Shown here: in pieces, positions 7,404 through 14,508 of the stretch
Layout: each line of letters begins with the position of its first letter
How positions within the stretch are numbered: position 1 is the first letter of the stretch
DNA from: an uncultured Bacteroidales bacterium
GTDB lineage: Bacteria; Bacteroidota; Bacteroidia; Bacteroidales; UBA932
Reading direction: 5' to 3'
Length of the DNA: 64,000 bases
NCBI GenBank assembly: GCA_934726455.1
Contig: CAKVDS010000005.1
Span: 1 to 64,000, forward strand
Program-made: the position numbers and the translations under genes
Notes under the pieces: model-generated
What the model saw: only the letters and a program-made list of their open reading frames with translations
Databases searched by the model: none
Told to the model about the DNA's origin: nothing

Positions 7404-9524
7404 ATGAAAAAACTCATCATTTGTTTGTATTCCGCCCTTGTGGCCATGGGCGCTGCTGCGCAGGAGGTGCAGCCCTCCGATTCCACGACCGTGAGTGAGC
7501 AGATAGACTCCGTGACCGTGTCTGCCAGGAGGAAGACTGTCAATCTCAGGTCCGATCGTCTGGTTGTTTCTCTGGACGGCATTGAAAAGGACGGGAAGAA
7601 CGCAGCGGACATGCTTAAACTGGCCCCGTCCCTGACTGTAACCAATTCGGGCATCAGCATGGCCGGGCGCGACAAGGTGCTTGTCTACATAGACAACCGC
7701 CAACTGGTCTACAGCGGTGCTGAGCTTGTATCATACTTGAGCAGCATGCCTGCCGGCAAACTCAAGAAAATCACGGTCATGTCCATGCCCTCATCCGGGC
7801 AGGACGCCGAAGGCAACATAGCTGTGGTCCGCATCACCACCTCCCATAGGGACGGGTGGTTCGGCATGCTCAATGCCAGTTACGGGCTGAACTCATACTC
7901 TTCATACATGGGTTCGGCCTACCTGAGCTACGGGACGGGACGTTTCCAGATAGACGGGCGTCTGTCGTATGATGACCTGAAAAGTAAAAACGTGACGGAC
8001 TCGAAAGCATTTTACCCTGCCACCACGGTGTCAACGTACAACCCGCGCGCCGTATCGACACTCGGGGCCGACTTGGATCTGACGATGCGTTATAAGGCAG
8101 GCGAACGGACTTGGCTGGCCTTGACATTGGCAGCACCGCTTGTAGACAGGAGTGAGACCAAAGATATCGAAAACCGGGCAGAGTACTACAGCACCAGACT
8201 CGACTCCTGTCTGGTGTCTGACGGCATCTACCGGACCCGGCGCGGCCAGTTCAATTCAGGTCTGTACCTCGACCACGAATTCTCTGAATATGCCTCCCTG
8301 TCCATCAAGGCCAATTATCTCCGCCGCCAGGACGAAAACACAAGGGACTTCATCTCCATCATGAAGCATGAGGGCGGGGATTCACCCGAAGAGCACTACG
8401 AGACTGCGGGCAAGACCCGCTACGACATATTGACCGCCTCCGCAGACCTGCAGTTCGACCTGTGGGGGATTCCTGTCACGGCAGGGGGCAAGCTGTCGCA
8501 CATCAAGACCGGCTCGGACGACAAATATACCGGGGAGGTCGAGCAGGCCAACAGATTTGACTACACCGAAAACATAGGAGCCGTATATCTTCAGGGCGAG
8601 AAATATTGGAGACATGTGCAGCTCTCGGCCGGTCTCAGGGCGGAGTTCTCCGGTACGGAAAACGCCAACAGCGAGATGGCGGAAACATACAGGCGCAGGT
8701 ACGCGAACCTGTTCCCGTCGGCAAGTGTCCTGTACCGCTTCGGCAAAGACGACAGCCACAGCCTTTCCCTGCAATACTCGCGTCGCATAGGCAGGCCGGC
8801 TTACCGCTATCTGAACCCTTTCAAGAAATATCAGACCAAATACAGCTACACCTCCGGCAACCCTAATCTGTCCCCGTCGTTCTACAATCTCGTGGACTTG
8901 AGTTACATGTACGGGGACTTCCTGATGGTCAGAGGCTATTACAACGGGAATACGGGAAAAATAGGCAGTCTGGTCAATCTTGACAAGTCCGATACCGACA
9001 AGATAATCGAATATGCTGACAACTACCTCGATGTGCATAGCTTCGGCCTCAATCTGTATGCCATTGCCACACCGGCCAAATGGTATTCTGTTGTTTTCCA
9101 GGGCGACGTCTCATACGATAAATATCTGTCGCGGGTGGAGAGATTCCAGGATGTGTCCGGATTCTGCGGATCCTTGTGGCTTCAGCAGAATTTCAACGTC
9201 CTCGACGGCCTTCAGGCCAGCATCAGCGCTGTGGATTATCTCCCGAGCGTGAGCGACTACCGCAGGAGAGAGCATGCGTTCGGACTTGATCTGAAGCTGG
9301 AATACTATCACCGCAAGACGGGGCTCGGCATATCTGCTGAACTCACGGACGTGTTGGGAACGGCGGAGCCGAAATATTCCTACGTGAGTGACGGTGTCAA
9401 ACTGGAGTATGACAACCACTACGACAGCCGCAGCCTCATGATAAGCCTGAGTTGGAGTTTCGGGACGCGGCAGCGGCAACGCCCGGCACGTGCATCCAAC
9501 ACCGAGGAGCGCAGCCGACTGTGA
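7404..9524 (+). CDS. TonB-dependent-type outer-membrane receptor (PF14905-like)
   Basis: The 706-residue product begins with a signal peptide ending in GAAAQ, then a plug-like region (DSVTVSARRKTV, ADMLKLAPSL, KVLVYIDNRQ, ITTS), and a long beta-barrel rich in aromatic alternating strands up to the C-terminus. This matches the outer membrane beta-barrel family found in Bacteroidota next to peptide or nutrient uptake genes. It lacks the usual N-terminal carboxypeptidase-like domain. It starts 10 bases after the radical SAM gene, so the two are likely cotranscribed. The GC content is much higher than in the gene before it. Its last 48 bases recur inverted at 1710-1757. The longer in-frame start at 7275 was rejected because it lies inside the radical SAM gene. 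Confidence 0.8.
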   Translation: MKKLIICLYSALVAMGAAAQEVQPSDSTTVSEQIDSVTVSARRKTVNLRSDRLVVSLDGIEKDGKNAADMLKLAPSLTVTNSGISMAGRDKVLVYIDNRQLVYSGAELVSYLSSMPAGKLKKITVMSMPSSGQDAEGNIAVVRITTSHRDGWFGMLNASYGLNSYSSYMGSAYLSYGTGRFQIDGRLSYDDLKSKNVTDSKAFYPATTVSTYNPRAVSTLGADLDLTMRYKAGERTWLALTLAAPLVDRSETKDIENRAEYYSTRLDSCLVSDGIYRTRRGQFNSGLYLDHEFSEYASLSIKANYLRRQDENTRDFISIMKHEGGDSPEEHYETAGKTRYDILTASADLQFDLWGIPVTAGGKLSHIKTGSDDKYTGEVEQANRFDYTENIGAVYLQGEKYWRHVQLSAGLRAEFSGTENANSEMAETYRRRYANLFPSASVLYRFGKDDSHSLSLQYSRRIGRPAYRYLNPFKKYQTKYSYTSGNPNLSPSFYNLVDLSYMYGDFLMVRGYYNGNTGKIGSLVNLDKSDTDKIIEYADNYLDVHSFGLNLYAIATPAKWYSVVFQGDVSYDKYLSRVERFQDVSGFCGSLWLQQNFNVLDGLQASISAVDYLPSVSDYRRREHAFGLDLKLEYYHRKTGLGISAELTDVLGTAEPKYSYVSDGVKLEYDNHYDSRSLMISLSWSFGTRQRQRPARASNTEERSRL

Positions 9525-9528
9525 CGGC
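9481..9528 (+). repeat. Receptor 3' end duplicated in inverted form at 1710-1757
   Basis: This segment spans the last codons and TGA of the receptor gene. Its reverse complement is found at 1710-1757 with about 43 of 48 bases identical, including the run GTGTTGGATGCACGTGCCGG. Confidence 0.7.
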
Positions 9529-9564
9529 GATTGGGGCTGCCTTCGACACCGGAAAGCCCCTCCC

Positions 9565-9670
9565 GTTACACCGCAAATTTGCTTTTCACATCTGAACTTC
9601 CCAACTTTGCAAGGAACAGAGTAACAACTATTTCAAAACAGAAAACCAAATGTTCAACTAAAAAAACAAC
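9565..9670 (+). promoter_or_regulatory. Promoter and leader module, copy A
   Basis: A block of about 105 bases is almost identical to 11908-12011. It contains TTTG at 9578-9581, exactly 20 bases, then CAACTTTG at 9602-9609, close to the -33/-7 consensus with CA in place of TA. A conserved A-rich leader of about 55-60 bases follows. It drives the small Cys-rich peptide gene. The duplicated block implies that the two genes are regulated together. Confidence 0.7.
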
Positions 9671-9677
9671 CTACATC

Positions 9678-9953
9678 ATGAAAGAAAAAACCAAGATGTT
9701 TTTGGGTGCCGTGACATTGGCGGCATCACTTATTACGCTAATCCTCTCCTTATGCGTCCTGGGAGAGACTAAGGCTTCGGCCTATTACAACGAACTCCCA
9801 AGTCAAAATGGGTTTCGCCAACCTCAAGCCGTATGGTGCGCCGGTGGTGGCTGGGTCATTCGTGCAGGCTGCTGTTATGGCAGTGAAAGTTGTTCGAACA
9901 TGAATCCATGTAAGGGCAAGTCTTTTTCTTGTGACGGTAACAGTTGGTATTAA
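9678..9953 (+). CDS. Small secreted six-cysteine peptide, candidate modified peptide precursor
   Basis: The 91-residue product has a hydrophobic signal segment (about residues 8-31) ending in a likely signal peptidase site TKASA-YYNE. The mature part of about 57 residues holds six cysteines (WC, GCC, ESC, NPC, FSC) among many Gly, Ser and Asn. It looks like the NVEALA-type peptides of Bacteroidales in size and layout, and like them it is followed by a 6-bladed beta-propeller lipoprotein, but I do not see the NVEALA motif. Disulfide bonds or thioether links are both possible. The ATG at 9678 follows the conserved leader; an in-frame start at 9531 lies upstream of the promoter and was rejected. 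Function unknown. Confidence 0.65.
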   Translation: MKEKTKMFLGAVTLAASLITLILSLCVLGETKASAYYNELPSQNGFRQPQAVWCAGGGWVIRAGCCYGSESCSNMNPCKGKSFSCDGNSWY

Positions 9954-9964
9954 TACATAATACG

Positions 9965-11122
9965 ATGAAAAAACTACTACTTGTTCTCAGTGCTGTAGCA
10001 CTGCTCTGCTCATGCGGCGGTAACAGCAATTCTGTTTCGGATGTTGTAACCCTGAATATTGTCGACAGTACGGAAGAAGTCTCCTCGTTGGATTCGTACA
10101 TTGAAGACATGACAGCAATCCGGCTTGACTCCAAAGCACAGATTGTAATGTCCCCCAACAAGTTGCTCATACACGGGGACGAACTCATACTTCTATATGC
10201 CGGGAAAGTCTCCGTTTATGGAAATGACGGACAATTCATCCGAAATATAGGAAGAATCGGCAACGGTCCGGGAGAATACCTGCACCTGCAGGACTGCTGC
10301 ATCAGCCTTGACAGCAAAGAGTTGCTCTGTCTCAACCACACAAATGAAGTGATGCGGTACTCTCTTTTGGACGGTAGCTTTATCGGGAAAACACCGACCG
10401 GTATCGCCGGAATAACAGCCTCTGCAATATTTCCAGATGCCGATGGAGGGTTCTATCTGTTTTTTGCCAACCCGTCAGAAGCGGATCTTGCGAACTTCGA
10501 AAAAGAATTTCTCTGTTTAAGGCGGTTTGGTGCTGACGGCCGTGAAATCGAGGCCATGCTGCCTCGCGATGACTTCAACATCAACATGGGGTTCGCTTCA
10601 CCGTCCGTTCAGCTTGCCGATAACGGATACGTGCTCTCGTATCGCCCAGGGAACGGGCTGGCATACAAGTTCTCCGACGGCTCGGAGACACCGTTTGCCG
10701 ATATAAGCCTCGGGGCAAAGGGGATTCCGACAAGAGAAGCGGTGAAAGACGGGGGCAATCCGTGGAACATGATCGGGGACATCTTTATGGCGGACTATTA
10801 TAAGTGCCCGTCCTCCGTATGCCGTACTGCCGGAACCTATTACTGCTCCGCTTTCGGCAAGGATTCCTCGGTATGGAACTTTGTACTTGGATCATCTTCG
10901 CTGCGAGGCATCCGCTGGCCTTCCATCGGTGACGGAGCCCAGCCGATGCACGCCATCGCCGCAGACAAAGATTACCTCTATTTCTGCTATGCAGAAACCG
11001 GGGCATCATCACCGGATGAAGTATCAGACCCTCTTCAGAAAGCCATAATCTCAAGACTCAGCCTTGTCCTCGACGAAAATGACAATCCCGCGATAATAAA
11101 GGTCAAGTTCAAAGAACTATGA
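9965..11122 (+). CDS. 6-bladed beta-propeller lipoprotein
   Basis: The 385-residue product has a lipoprotein signal (ALLCSC, Cys17). The segment YGNDGQFIRNIGRIGNGPGE near residues 87-106 is the hallmark of the 6-bladed beta-propeller family of Bacteroidota, whose members are surface or periplasmic lipoproteins found in clusters with NVEALA peptides. It begins 11 bases after the Cys-rich peptide gene and its stop overlaps the next start as ATGA, so the three genes form an operon. It could bind or present the peptide. That role is inference. The start at 9965 is chosen over 9944 because it gives the proper lipobox. Confidence 0.8.
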   Translation: MKKLLLVLSAVALLCSCGGNSNSVSDVVTLNIVDSTEEVSSLDSYIEDMTAIRLDSKAQIVMSPNKLLIHGDELILLYAGKVSVYGNDGQFIRNIGRIGNGPGEYLHLQDCCISLDSKELLCLNHTNEVMRYSLLDGSFIGKTPTGIAGITASAIFPDADGGFYLFFANPSEADLANFEKEFLCLRRFGADGREIEAMLPRDDFNINMGFASPSVQLADNGYVLSYRPGNGLAYKFSDGSETPFADISLGAKGIPTREAVKDGGNPWNMIGDIFMADYYKCPSSVCRTAGTYYCSAFGKDSSVWNFVLGSSSLRGIRWPSIGDGAQPMHAIAADKDYLYFCYAETGASSPDEVSDPLQKAIISRLSLVLDENDNPAIIKVKFKEL

Positions 11123-11658
11123 GGAATGCCTCAATCTCATGGGTAGCCATATTGTATGGTTTGACCATTGTCATCTTGTTTTCAGTTATCGCCCTACAAC
11201 ATAGGGCGATAACCTTATGCAAGGATGAAATGGGCAGGACGTCACAAGATGGTCTATCTGAATATGTCCTATACTCATTTCATTCGCCTTTAGCTGCTGA
11301 AGAACAAGATGCTATGGAAACGGTCACCGAACGCCATGAATCAAAAATCAATATTATTGTCCCTGTCTCCGTCTGTTCAGCTTGTCTTATGTCGCTACTC
11401 TCAGAAACAGAAGTCGCCGGGTTTGGAAACGATGATGTACATGTCACCTTCGCTCAAGACGACATCTATTTCCGCCAAGAACTCAAAGCAAGAGGGTTCA
11501 GCAACATCAGCATAGATGAAAGTTTGTCAGAGCAGCCGCTGTACGATATTCTCATATCATCAAAATCGATAAACAAATGGCAGAGGCTGTCCATGAGATA
11601 CAAAGATGGCTTTGAAGAGGCCTTGAGGCTTCTATTGAGCAATACGTCAAAAGATTGA
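11119..11658 (+). CDS. Membrane-anchored thioredoxin-like protein with CSAC motif
   Basis: The 179-residue protein has one N-terminal membrane helix (about 8-26) and then a soluble domain with a CxxC pair (VCSACL, Cys86 and Cys89) placed after a beta strand (INIIVPVS), as in thioredoxin-fold proteins. The domain should face the periplasm. It overlaps the beta-propeller gene by 4 bases. In this setting it could form or break disulfides in the six-cysteine peptide encoded two genes upstream. The fold assignment rests on motif and layout only; overall similarity to known thioredoxins is low. Confidence 0.55.
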   Translation: MRNASISWVAILYGLTIVILFSVIALQHRAITLCKDEMGRTSQDGLSEYVLYSFHSPLAAEEQDAMETVTERHESKINIIVPVSVCSACLMSLLSETEVAGFGNDDVHVTFAQDDIYFRQELKARGFSNISIDESLSEQPLYDILISSKSINKWQRLSMRYKDGFEEALRLLLSNTSKD

Positions 11659-11679
11659 TAACAGCAGCGGGGCCGAGTC

Positions 11680-11866
11680 AGTACCGGAGGGCAGGTGGAG
11701 CGGATTTTCCCAAAAGGGCTCCTACCTGTCGAAGCTATATGCCACAGAGAGGCTCGCAGGGCATGTGCCCCGTTCAGGTAGGAGCCTAAATGCCGGAATC
11801 CGCTCCCACCTGCGATGCGCTTCAATGGCTCACGCATACACCTGTTACACTGAAATTCCGCGACAG
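11680..11866 (-). repeat. Interspersed three-hairpin repeat, copy R2
   Basis: This copy lies in the opposite orientation to R1. It has the two CAGGT-GGAGC hairpins, the central ATGCC/GGCAT hairpin, and the flank at 11813-11866 that matches the reverse complement of 259-312 in R1. One G is missing from the left GGTGGGAG arm. It sits between the thioredoxin-like gene and the second promoter module. Together with 11867-11907, where I see nothing, it fills the gap between genes. Confidence 0.85.
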
Positions 11867-11907
11867 TCCTCAGAGTGGTCTCAGATGGCGTTTTTGAGCC
11901 CCTTTGT

Positions 11908-12011
11908 GTTACACCGGAAATTTGCTTTTTTCCTCTGAACTTCCCAACTTTGCAAGGAACAGAGTAACAACTATTTCAAAACAGAAAAACAGTGTTCAAC
12001 TAACAAACAAC
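11908..12011 (+). promoter_or_regulatory. Promoter and leader module, copy B
   Basis: This is nearly identical to 9565-9670. TTTG at 11921-11924 and CAACTTTG at 11945-11952 are again exactly 20 bases apart, and the A-rich leader is conserved to within about 20 bases of the ATG at 12034. It drives the lipoprotein gene that follows. Confidence 0.7.
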
Positions 12012-12033
12012 TGGTACTTAAAAACGATAACTT

Positions 12034-12708
12034 ATGACGCTCCGAATAAGAAATAGTATAAGAGTTTGCTCTGCCATATTGTTAGGGCTTATACTTTATG
12101 GTTGCAGTTCGCATGAAGATATTTGGACCGATTCATATATTGAAGAATACCATGAAATCAATGGCTTTCATTTCCGGCAGTCAGGAACGTCACGATTCAA
12201 TTTTATCGGCTCCGGCCGTTCCGCTTCGATCAAAAGCACTGGAGAGGACAAGGTCTGGTTTGACTGGATATGTTATGAGAACGGAGACTTTACATATGGA
12301 CGGGAAGTCCGCCTTATGTATGGAATGCCAGGTACACGCGCATATACGCCTGATATTGTATCAATAGACGTGTACTGCGAGGACGACTTCGACTCTGCAC
12401 ATCCTGCCGGAAGTTCGCTTAACGACTGCATAACATTCGAATTTGAAAGTGCCAAGAAATTTATAGAAGGCGGTTATGCAGATGCGCTTGCAGGAAGTGT
12501 GGGGACACAAAAGAAGTTATTGTCCGAACTTACGCCGGAGGACATGAAAATCCTTCTCTGTGGTTTCTGTTATCTAGATTTCAAAGTCAAGCCCGAAAAA
12601 CTTGTCATACACAAGATGAAGATCGTCATGAAGATGTCTGACGGCAAGGAATACACAGATACTTTCAAGTACAGCTTCTCCACCGGACATCTTTCTGAAT
12701 CCAAATGA
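12034..12708 (+). CDS. Uncharacterised lipoprotein under the shared promoter module
   Basis: The 224-residue product has a lipoprotein signal with lipobox LYGC (Cys24) and a mature part rich in beta strands and aromatic residues, without a motif I recognise. It looks like the small Bacteroidales lipoproteins of unknown function that accompany NVEALA-type peptide genes, but I cannot assign a family. Its promoter and leader are a copy of those of the Cys-rich peptide gene, so the two are probably expressed together. A repeat copy and a MITE-like element follow. Confidence 0.6.
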   Translation: MTLRIRNSIRVCSAILLGLILYGCSSHEDIWTDSYIEEYHEINGFHFRQSGTSRFNFIGSGRSASIKSTGEDKVWFDWICYENGDFTYGREVRLMYGMPGTRAYTPDIVSIDVYCEDDFDSAHPAGSSLNDCITFEFESAKKFIEGGYADALAGSVGTQKKLLSELTPEDMKILLCGFCYLDFKVKPEKLVIHKMKIVMKMSDGKEYTDTFKYSFSTGHLSESK

Positions 12709-12739
12709 TGACTGATATTTTGAGACCTGGAAGATAGGG

Positions 12740-12955
12740 CATTCACTCCGTACGGCAGACCCCGCCTTTCCCGTACCAACGACCAACAAGTGCCTCCCGT
12801 ACAGCAGAAGCCCAGATTCTGTACCGGAGGGCAGGTGGGAGCGGATTTTCCCAAAAGGGCTCCTACCTGTCAAAGCGATATGCCACAGAGAGGTTCGCAG
12901 GGCATGTGCCCCGTTCAGGTGTGAGCCTAAATGCCGGAATCCGCTCCCACCTGCA
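12740..12955 (-). repeat. Interspersed three-hairpin repeat, copy R3
   Basis: The core at 12833-12952 is the reverse complement of R1 314-433 with few differences. The outer part at 12740-12778 is an exact reverse complement of 182-220 in R1, and the part around 12799-12822 matches R1 444-467. R1 and R3 thus form a long inverted repeat bracketing about 12.3 kb. The stretch from 12709 to 13013 has no gene. Confidence 0.85.
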
Positions 12956-13013
12956 ACGCGCTGCCCCGTCTCTCCCCTGCCGGCCCGCCCTGAGGGCAGA
13001 GGTTATGAATTAG

Positions 13014-13248
13014 GTAATCGTTAAAAAATAAGTTGCCGCAGATTTGGCAAAGATTTTTGAGGATAGATTCGCTTCGCGCTACTTTTCTACGCTCGGCAGA
13101 GTCAAAACAAATTTTGCCTTTGCTCTCGCTTGTCGAAAAGTTTTCCTTTTTGAAGAAGGAGTGTGCCGGTGGCACATGACTGATGAAAAAAGGAATATAG
13201 ACCAAAAAGATTGCCCAAAGGTGATGCAACTTATTTTTTAACGATTAC
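13014..13248. mobile_element. MITE-like element with perfect 23 bp terminal inverted repeats
   Basis: The 23 bases at 13014-13036 (starting GTAATCGTTAAAAAATAAG) are exactly the reverse complement of 13226-13248. The inverted similarity continues imperfectly for about 40 more bases inward. The 235 bp element encodes no transposase and only short unconvincing frames. TA dinucleotides flank both ends (TAG before, CTA after), as in Tc1/mariner-type MITEs, but no longer target duplication is clear. It ends 13 bases before the -7 box of the spt promoter. Confidence 0.7.
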
Positions 13249-13261
13249 TAAATATAATTTG

Positions 13262-13269
13262 TATATTTG
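13262..13269 (+). promoter_or_regulatory. -7 promoter element for spt
   Basis: TATATTTG fits TAnnTTTG and lies 35 bases before the ATG at 13305. A TTTA at 13237-13240 is at about the right distance for the -33 element and falls inside the right arm of the MITE-like element, so the insertion may supply part of this promoter. Confidence 0.6.
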
Positions 13270-13304
13270 CAACGTGTTACTTTAATTATAAAAATCTAAG
13301 CCAG

Positions 13305-14498
13305 ATGAAGAAAATACTGAATGAGATTTGTGCCAAGTACACAGTCCCTCAAGAAGTTAAAGCTTTAGGAATCTATCCGTACTACCGCCCGATATCTTCA
13401 GGTCAGGATCCTGTCGTCACCATGGCCGACGGCAAGAAAGTCCTGATGTTCGGCTCCAATTCATACCTCGGACTCTCAGACGATCCCCGTCTCAAAGAAG
13501 CTGCTATCGCGGCGATAAGAAAATACGGCACCAGCTGCTCAGGCAGCCGTTTTCTCAACGGAACCCTCGACATTCACGAGGAGCTTGAAGCCAAGCTCGC
13601 CAAATTCGTCGGCAAAGACGAGGCTGTGACCTACAGCACCGGATTCCAGGTCAATCTTGGAGTGGTCAGCTGCCTTGGTGTCAAGGGCGGATATGTTTTC
13701 CTTGATGCGCTCGACCACGCCTGCATCATCGACGGCAGCCGCCTGAGCTTCTCGGAAGTCCGCAAGTTTCCGCACAACGACATGGCCGTTCTTGAGAAAA
13801 AACTCGCCCTCACCCCTCCGGATGCCCTCAAACTGATTGTGGTTGACGGTGTTTACTCCATGGAGGGAGACATCGCACCGCTTCCGCAGATCGTGGAACT
13901 CTGCAAGAAATACAACGCCTCCGTAATGGTGGACGATGCCCACGGTCTCGGTGTGATCGGGGAGAACGGTTCCGGCACCGCGAGCCACTACGGCCTGACA
14001 GCCGAGACCGATCTTATAATGGGAACATTCTCAAAGAGTTTCGGCTCGCTGGGCGGATTCATCGCCGGCGACAAAGAGGTTCTCAACTTCCTCAAGCACA
14101 ACTCCCGCTCCCTGATATTCAGCGCATCCATGACTCCGGCCGCAGTGGCAGCCGCATCCACGGCCCTCGACATCATGATCAATGAGCCGGAGAGGCGCGA
14201 ACACCTCTGGAAAGTGACCCGCCACGCACAGAAAGCATTCAAAGACAACGGGTTTGATACGGGCCACACCCAGTCGCCGATCATCCCGCTCTTCGTGCGC
14301 GACACCATCAAGGCGATGAAGATTGTGCGCATGGCCTATGAACAGGGCGTGTTCATCACCCCGGTCATCGCACCGGCCGTACCGGAGAGCGATGTGCTCA
14401 TCCGTTTTGCGCTCATGGCCACGCACACCATCGATCAGGTGGATGAGGCTGTGGAGAAGCTTACCAAAATCTTCAAGGAACTCGGCGTAATAGAATAA
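13305..14498 (+). CDS. spt: Serine palmitoyltransferase-type alpha-oxoamine synthase
   Basis: This 397-residue PLP enzyme of fold type I shows the family blocks NSYLGLSDDPRLKEAA, GTSCSGSRFLNGT, VDDAHGLGV and GTFSKSFGSLGG, whose lysine (about residue 243) binds PLP. The N-terminal sequence and length resemble the Bacteroidota serine palmitoyltransferases, which condense serine with an acyl-CoA to 3-ketosphinganine, the first step of sphingolipid synthesis. The close relatives 2-amino-3-ketobutyrate CoA ligase and BioF cannot be fully excluded. An SDR gene follows 10 bases later, which fits the next reductive step. Confidence 0.8.
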   Translation: MKKILNEICAKYTVPQEVKALGIYPYYRPISSGQDPVVTMADGKKVLMFGSNSYLGLSDDPRLKEAAIAAIRKYGTSCSGSRFLNGTLDIHEELEAKLAKFVGKDEAVTYSTGFQVNLGVVSCLGVKGGYVFLDALDHACIIDGSRLSFSEVRKFPHNDMAVLEKKLALTPPDALKLIVVDGVYSMEGDIAPLPQIVELCKKYNASVMVDDAHGLGVIGENGSGTASHYGLTAETDLIMGTFSKSFGSLGGFIAGDKEVLNFLKHNSRSLIFSASMTPAAVAAASTALDIMINEPERREHLWKVTRHAQKAFKDNGFDTGHTQSPIIPLFVRDTIKAMKIVRMAYEQGVFITPVIAPAVPESDVLIRFALMATHTIDQVDEAVEKLTKIFKELGVIE

Positions 14499-14508
14499 CA
14501 TCCCGGCC

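Noticed and set aside
9531..9677. Longer start for the Cys-rich peptide
   Set aside because: It would lie upstream of the conserved promoter and would bury the signal peptide.
182..12955. Possible CRISPR-like array
   Set aside because: The repeats are few, long, structured, kilobases apart and in both orientations, without spacers of regular length.
13044..13241. 65-codon open frame inside the MITE-like element
   Set aside because: It lies between the terminal inverted repeats, ends inside the right repeat and shows no protein features.
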